Assembly (NCBI GenBank): GCA_031422675.1
Contig: JANPMG010000028.1
Location: 24,445-88,444, forward strand
Source: JAENVU01 sp031422675
GTDB lineage: Bacteria; Actinomycetota; Acidimicrobiia; IMCC26256; JAENVU01
DNA length: 64,000 nucleotides
Reading direction: 5' to 3'
Shown: positions 61,648 through 64,000 of the stretch, piece after piece
Layout: the number at the start of each line of letters is the position of its first letter
Numbering within the stretch: the first letter of the stretch is position 1
Notes under the pieces: model-generated
What the model saw: the letters and a program-made list of their open reading frames with translations, nothing else
The model's database searches: none
What the model was told of the DNA's origin: nothing
Program-made: the position numbers and the translations under genes

Positions 61648-61682
61648 CGGGCCACGCTAGATCGACGGGTAACTTCACGGTC

Positions 61683-62144
61683 ATGACCCGCCCGGGCGAC
61701 GGCACCGTCCTCACCAACCGCAAGGCTCGCCACGACTATGCCATCCTCGACGTGTGGGAGTGCGGAATCGTGCTCCACGGTGCCGAGGTGAAGTCACTCC
61801 GGGAGCACCATGCCAACCTCCAGGACGCGTTCGCGCGCGTCGACGACGGCGAGGTGTGGCTGACCGGGATGCACATCCTCCCGTACGCGTTCAGCCGGGC
61901 CGAACTCGATCCGGTGCGGCGGCGCAAGCTCCTGCTGCACGCCCACGAGATCGAGGAGATCAAACGCAAGACCGAGGAGAAGGGCCTCACCCTCGTCCCG
62001 CTCAAGGTGTACTTCAAGGACGGACGGGCCAAGCTCGAACTCGGCCTCGCGAAAGGCAAGAAGAACTACGATAAGCGCCACGCGCTCGCCGAGCGGGACG
62101 CGCAGCGCGACGTGGAACGAGCGCTACGCGGGCGCGGCGACTGA
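61683..62144 (+). CDS. smpB: SsrA-binding protein SmpB
   Basis: SmpB binds tmRNA and takes the place of the anticodon stem in stalled ribosomes. The 153-residue product has the start NRKARHDYAILDVWECGIVL, GAEVKSLREHHANLQDAFA and a basic C-terminal tail (KGKKNYDKRHALAERDAQRD) that enters the mRNA channel. It is close to ssrA, with one convergent protease gene between. The last 21 bases overlap the 3' end of the M50 protease gene. Confidence 0.96.
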   Translation: MTRPGDGTVLTNRKARHDYAILDVWECGIVLHGAEVKSLREHHANLQDAFARVDDGEVWLTGMHILPYAFSRAELDPVRRRKLLLHAHEIEEIKRKTEEKGLTLVPLKVYFKDGRAKLELGLAKGKKNYDKRHALAERDAQRDVERALRGRGD

Positions 62145-63221
62145 GCCAGCGCGCAGCTCGGCGGCGGAGACGTAGCCCACCAACGTGCCCGCGTCGAACA
62201 CGAGAATGACCGGGACCGGACCGCCGCCCAGGCGGTGGGCGACGTCGACCGCGATGTCCTCCGGTGCGGCGACACCGATCCCGGTCACCGGAACCGCGAT
62301 GTCCTGCACGCGCAACGAAAGCTGGCGCTCCGGGTCGGCGCGGCTGAGCATCTCGGGCGTGACCACACCGATGATGCCGCCCTCCCAACCCAGGACCGGG
62401 AGCACGGGGCGGCGCGGCGGAGTCAGGGCCAACTCGTCGTTCACGGCGGCCACCGTGCTCCACCCGCGCACGGTCTCCGGGCTCTGGACCATGACCTCGC
62501 CGATGCGGCGGCGACCCAAGGTGGCGGACAGACGCGCTTGGCTCAACTCGCTGGTCGCGATGCGGAACACGAAGAAGCCCATCAGCGCGGTCCAGAGCGA
62601 GACGAACGGAATCCCGAGCGCCGGCCCGGCGATGCCGGCGCCGATCGCCAGCGCACCGAATCCTTGACCGATCCGTGACGCCACGATGTCCGAACGAGCG
62701 CGGTCCCCGGTGGCCGCCCAGATCGCGCTCGCCAGGATCCGGCCACCGTCGAGCGGTGCGGCCGGGATGAGGTTGAAGGCGCCGAGCACCACGTTGACGA
62801 ACGCCAACCACGCCAACGCCGAGACCATGAGCGATCCGGCGCCGAGCCCGGCCGCGCCTGCACTCAATCCTCCGAACACTCCAGCCAGCAGAAAACTCAT
62901 ACCTGGACCGGCGGCCGCGATCCGGAACTCGGCCCCCGCCGTCGGGATGGTGCCGCCGAGCTGCGCGACGCCTCCGAGCAGCCAGAGCGTGATCCCCCGA
63001 ACCTCCATCCCGTTGCGCTGCGCGATCACGGAGTGGGCCAACTCGTGCGCCAACAACGAGGCGAGAAAGATCGCCACCATCGGAATCACGACGAGCCATA
63101 CCGCGCCGCCACCCGCGCCGCGAGTCAGCTCGAAGCCGAGCAACGACGCGATGATGAGGACGGTCCAGTTGGCCCCGACCTCGATACCGAAGATCTTCCC
63201 GAAGCGAATGCTCGGACGCAT
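62124..63221 (-). CDS. M50 (site-2 protease family) intramembrane metalloprotease
   Basis: The 365-residue product has the zinc motif LAHELAHSV in a membrane segment and the third ligand motif in NLIPAAPLDGGRIL, with about five to six hydrophobic segments, and C-terminal CBS-like domains (GPVPVILVFDAGTLVGYVSA). Such proteases cleave membrane-bound regulators such as anti-sigma factors. ATG at 63221 has AGAGG seven bases upstream. Convergent with smpB and divergent from ssrA. Confidence 0.9.
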   Translation of the reverse strand: MRPSIRFGKIFGIEVGANWTVLIIASLLGFELTRGAGGGAVWLVVIPMVAIFLASLLAHELAHSVIAQRNGMEVRGITLWLLGGVAQLGGTIPTAGAEFRIAAAGPGMSFLLAGVFGGLSAGAAGLGAGSLMVSALAWLAFVNVVLGAFNLIPAAPLDGGRILASAIWAATGDRARSDIVASRIGQGFGALAIGAGIAGPALGIPFVSLWTALMGFFVFRIATSELSQARLSATLGRRRIGEVMVQSPETVRGWSTVAAVNDELALTPPRRPVLPVLGWEGGIIGVVTPEMLSRADPERQLSLRVQDIAVPVTGIGVAAPEDIAVDVAHRLGGGPVPVILVFDAGTLVGYVSAAELRAGSVAAPA

Positions 63222-63419
63222 GTGCGTTCCTCTCTGGCGTTCCTGTCCCTTGCAACGCCGAGGAGCAGTCTCGCGTTCCCCCGGGCCGCTCGGAAACCGT
63301 TGCCAGTTCAGGCGGGACTCAGACGCCGGCGCCGGTGAATCACCAACAAGGGAATGAACTGGCGCCGCGGGGCGTAGACTCCCGCTGCGGTCTCTGCGCA
63401 TCGGGACTGCGGTTGACAA

Positions 63420-63772
63420 GGGGGTGCGTGGCTTCGATTTTGAGGATCGAGGTGGGAGAAGCGAGCCGACGTCGTCAGATCGTCGCTAAAGAGCTGGCAC
63501 ACAGAAACACATGCCGAGGACAACCTCGCACTCGCTGCTTAGAAATAAGTAGCGACGTTCCTCCTGGCCCAGCCACTCGGCCAGAACCGGGACGCCATTT
63601 AGAGCGGCTCACCGTCAGGACTTGTCCTGTGACCTGACGGGACACCACAGCGGGACTGGGATCGACACAAACTGCCGGTGGGCGGTGTCGATCTGAGACT
63701 TGCCTACCGGCTGCGCTCGGAGAAGTCCCACCAACAACTCGAAAGACGGGGGTTCGACTCCCCCCACCTCCA
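63420..63772 (+). ncRNA. ssrA: Transfer-messenger RNA (tmRNA)
   Basis: A one-piece tmRNA of about 353 bases. The 5' GGGGGTG pairs with the 3' CACCTCC (one G-U), followed by discriminator A; CCA is not encoded. The T-arm is GGGGGTTCGACTCCCCC. The tag reading frame is open to AEDNLALAA and TAG, with a second in-frame TAA two codons later, and the final LALAA is the usual ClpXP degron. Upstream codons give TETHAEDNLALAA; the resume codon is uncertain. Partners smpB and clpXP are in the same window. Confidence 0.93.
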
Positions 63773-63793
63773 CTTACTTTTCTGCGCTGCATC

Positions 63794-63962
63794 CGCAGCG
63801 CGGCGAGCGTCCTGCGTCCCCGCGTCGCTCGTCCCTCGCTCCCGGGCTACTCCGGACGCCGCGCGAATCTTCAGACCCGCGGTCCCCCCGGACGCAGCGC
63901 GGCGAGCGTCCTGCGTCCCCGCGTCGCTCGTCCCTCGCTCCCGGGCTACTCCGGACGCCGCG
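63794..63962. repeat. Tandem 70-bp repeat, period 99 bp, beside ssrA
   Basis: Copies 63794-63863 and 63893-63962 are nearly identical and contain inverted blocks (GGCGAGCG ... TCGCTCG). The intervening 29 bases are also partly echoed after copy 2, so the array probably continues beyond the window edge. The 228 bases after tmRNA hold nothing else. Confidence 0.9.
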
Positions 63963-64000
63963 ACGTCCCGACCCGCGGCCGGACCTGTTCGCTGGCCCCG

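Noticed and set aside
63412..63417. TTGACA motif just before the tmRNA 5' end
   Set aside because: A matching -10 would fall inside the mature tmRNA, so it cannot be its promoter as placed.

Overview
The window is a high-GC (roughly two-thirds G+C by eye) bacterial chromosome segment, most likely from a rod-shaped actinobacterium. An acidimicrobial-type lineage would fit but is inference. The evidence is the gene order valS-folC-ndk-mreBCD-mrdA-rodA, two mycothiol-dependent maleylpyruvate-isomerase-fold proteins, the Mec/CysO/CysM cysteine pathway, and the mycobacterial-style series murI-metallo-beta-lactamase-rph-rdgB. No phage, plasmid, transposase, integrase or CRISPR gene was recognised.

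Layout. 1-16173 is one long minus-strand run: tig-clpP-clpX (protein quality control), a mycothiol-fold protein, valS-folC, a second mycothiol-fold protein bracketed by direct repeats, ndk, mreB-mreC-mreD-mrdA-rodA and an L,D-transpeptidase cut by the window edge (cell elongation and wall cross-linking). 16265-19926 is a divergent pair: a secreted glycosidase-like protein with C-terminal repeats, and a large membrane protein. 19955-28309 holds tRNA-Pro, tRNA-Gly, a phytanoyl-CoA dioxygenase, a CYTH-CHAD protein, small enzymes, an ASCH-like protein, a secreted protein and a two-component system.

28310-32107 is accessory and decayed. It has relics of an RCC1-repeat protein, membrane proteins and an isochorismatase, a nucleotidyltransferase with an overlapping small partner gene, a Cys-rich mini-protein and two SDR genes. 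32217-36663 has metabolic genes around tRNA-Arg and tRNA-His. An amidohydrolase gene there sits between two copies of the tRNA-His 3' end, an attachment-site-like arrangement. 36745-48559 has tRNA-Lys, a giant cyclase-ATPase regulator, a nonsense-interrupted membrane protein, a zinc alcohol dehydrogenase, a lipoprotein paralogue of the glycosidase, an SDR, a four-PAS/GAF/GGDEF/EAL protein and tRNA-Leu.

48541-61647 is again minus strand: nitrilase, small conserved proteins, rdgB-rph-MBL-murI-sua5-cysM-cysO, a sugar-dehydrogenase-like lipoprotein, mec, and an orphan molybdenum hydroxylase large subunit with EthD and FAH-family genes. The window ends with smpB, an M50 protease and the tmRNA gene (ssrA), so both trans-translation components lie within 2 kb, followed by tandem 99-bp-period repeats that run to the window edge.

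Neighbouring genes are tightly coupled. GTGA, ATGA or TTGA stop/start overlaps occur at rodA/L,D-transpeptidase, mreC/mreD, tig/clpP, valS/folC, response regulator/kinase, cysM/sua5 and coxL/mec, so these are probably operons.
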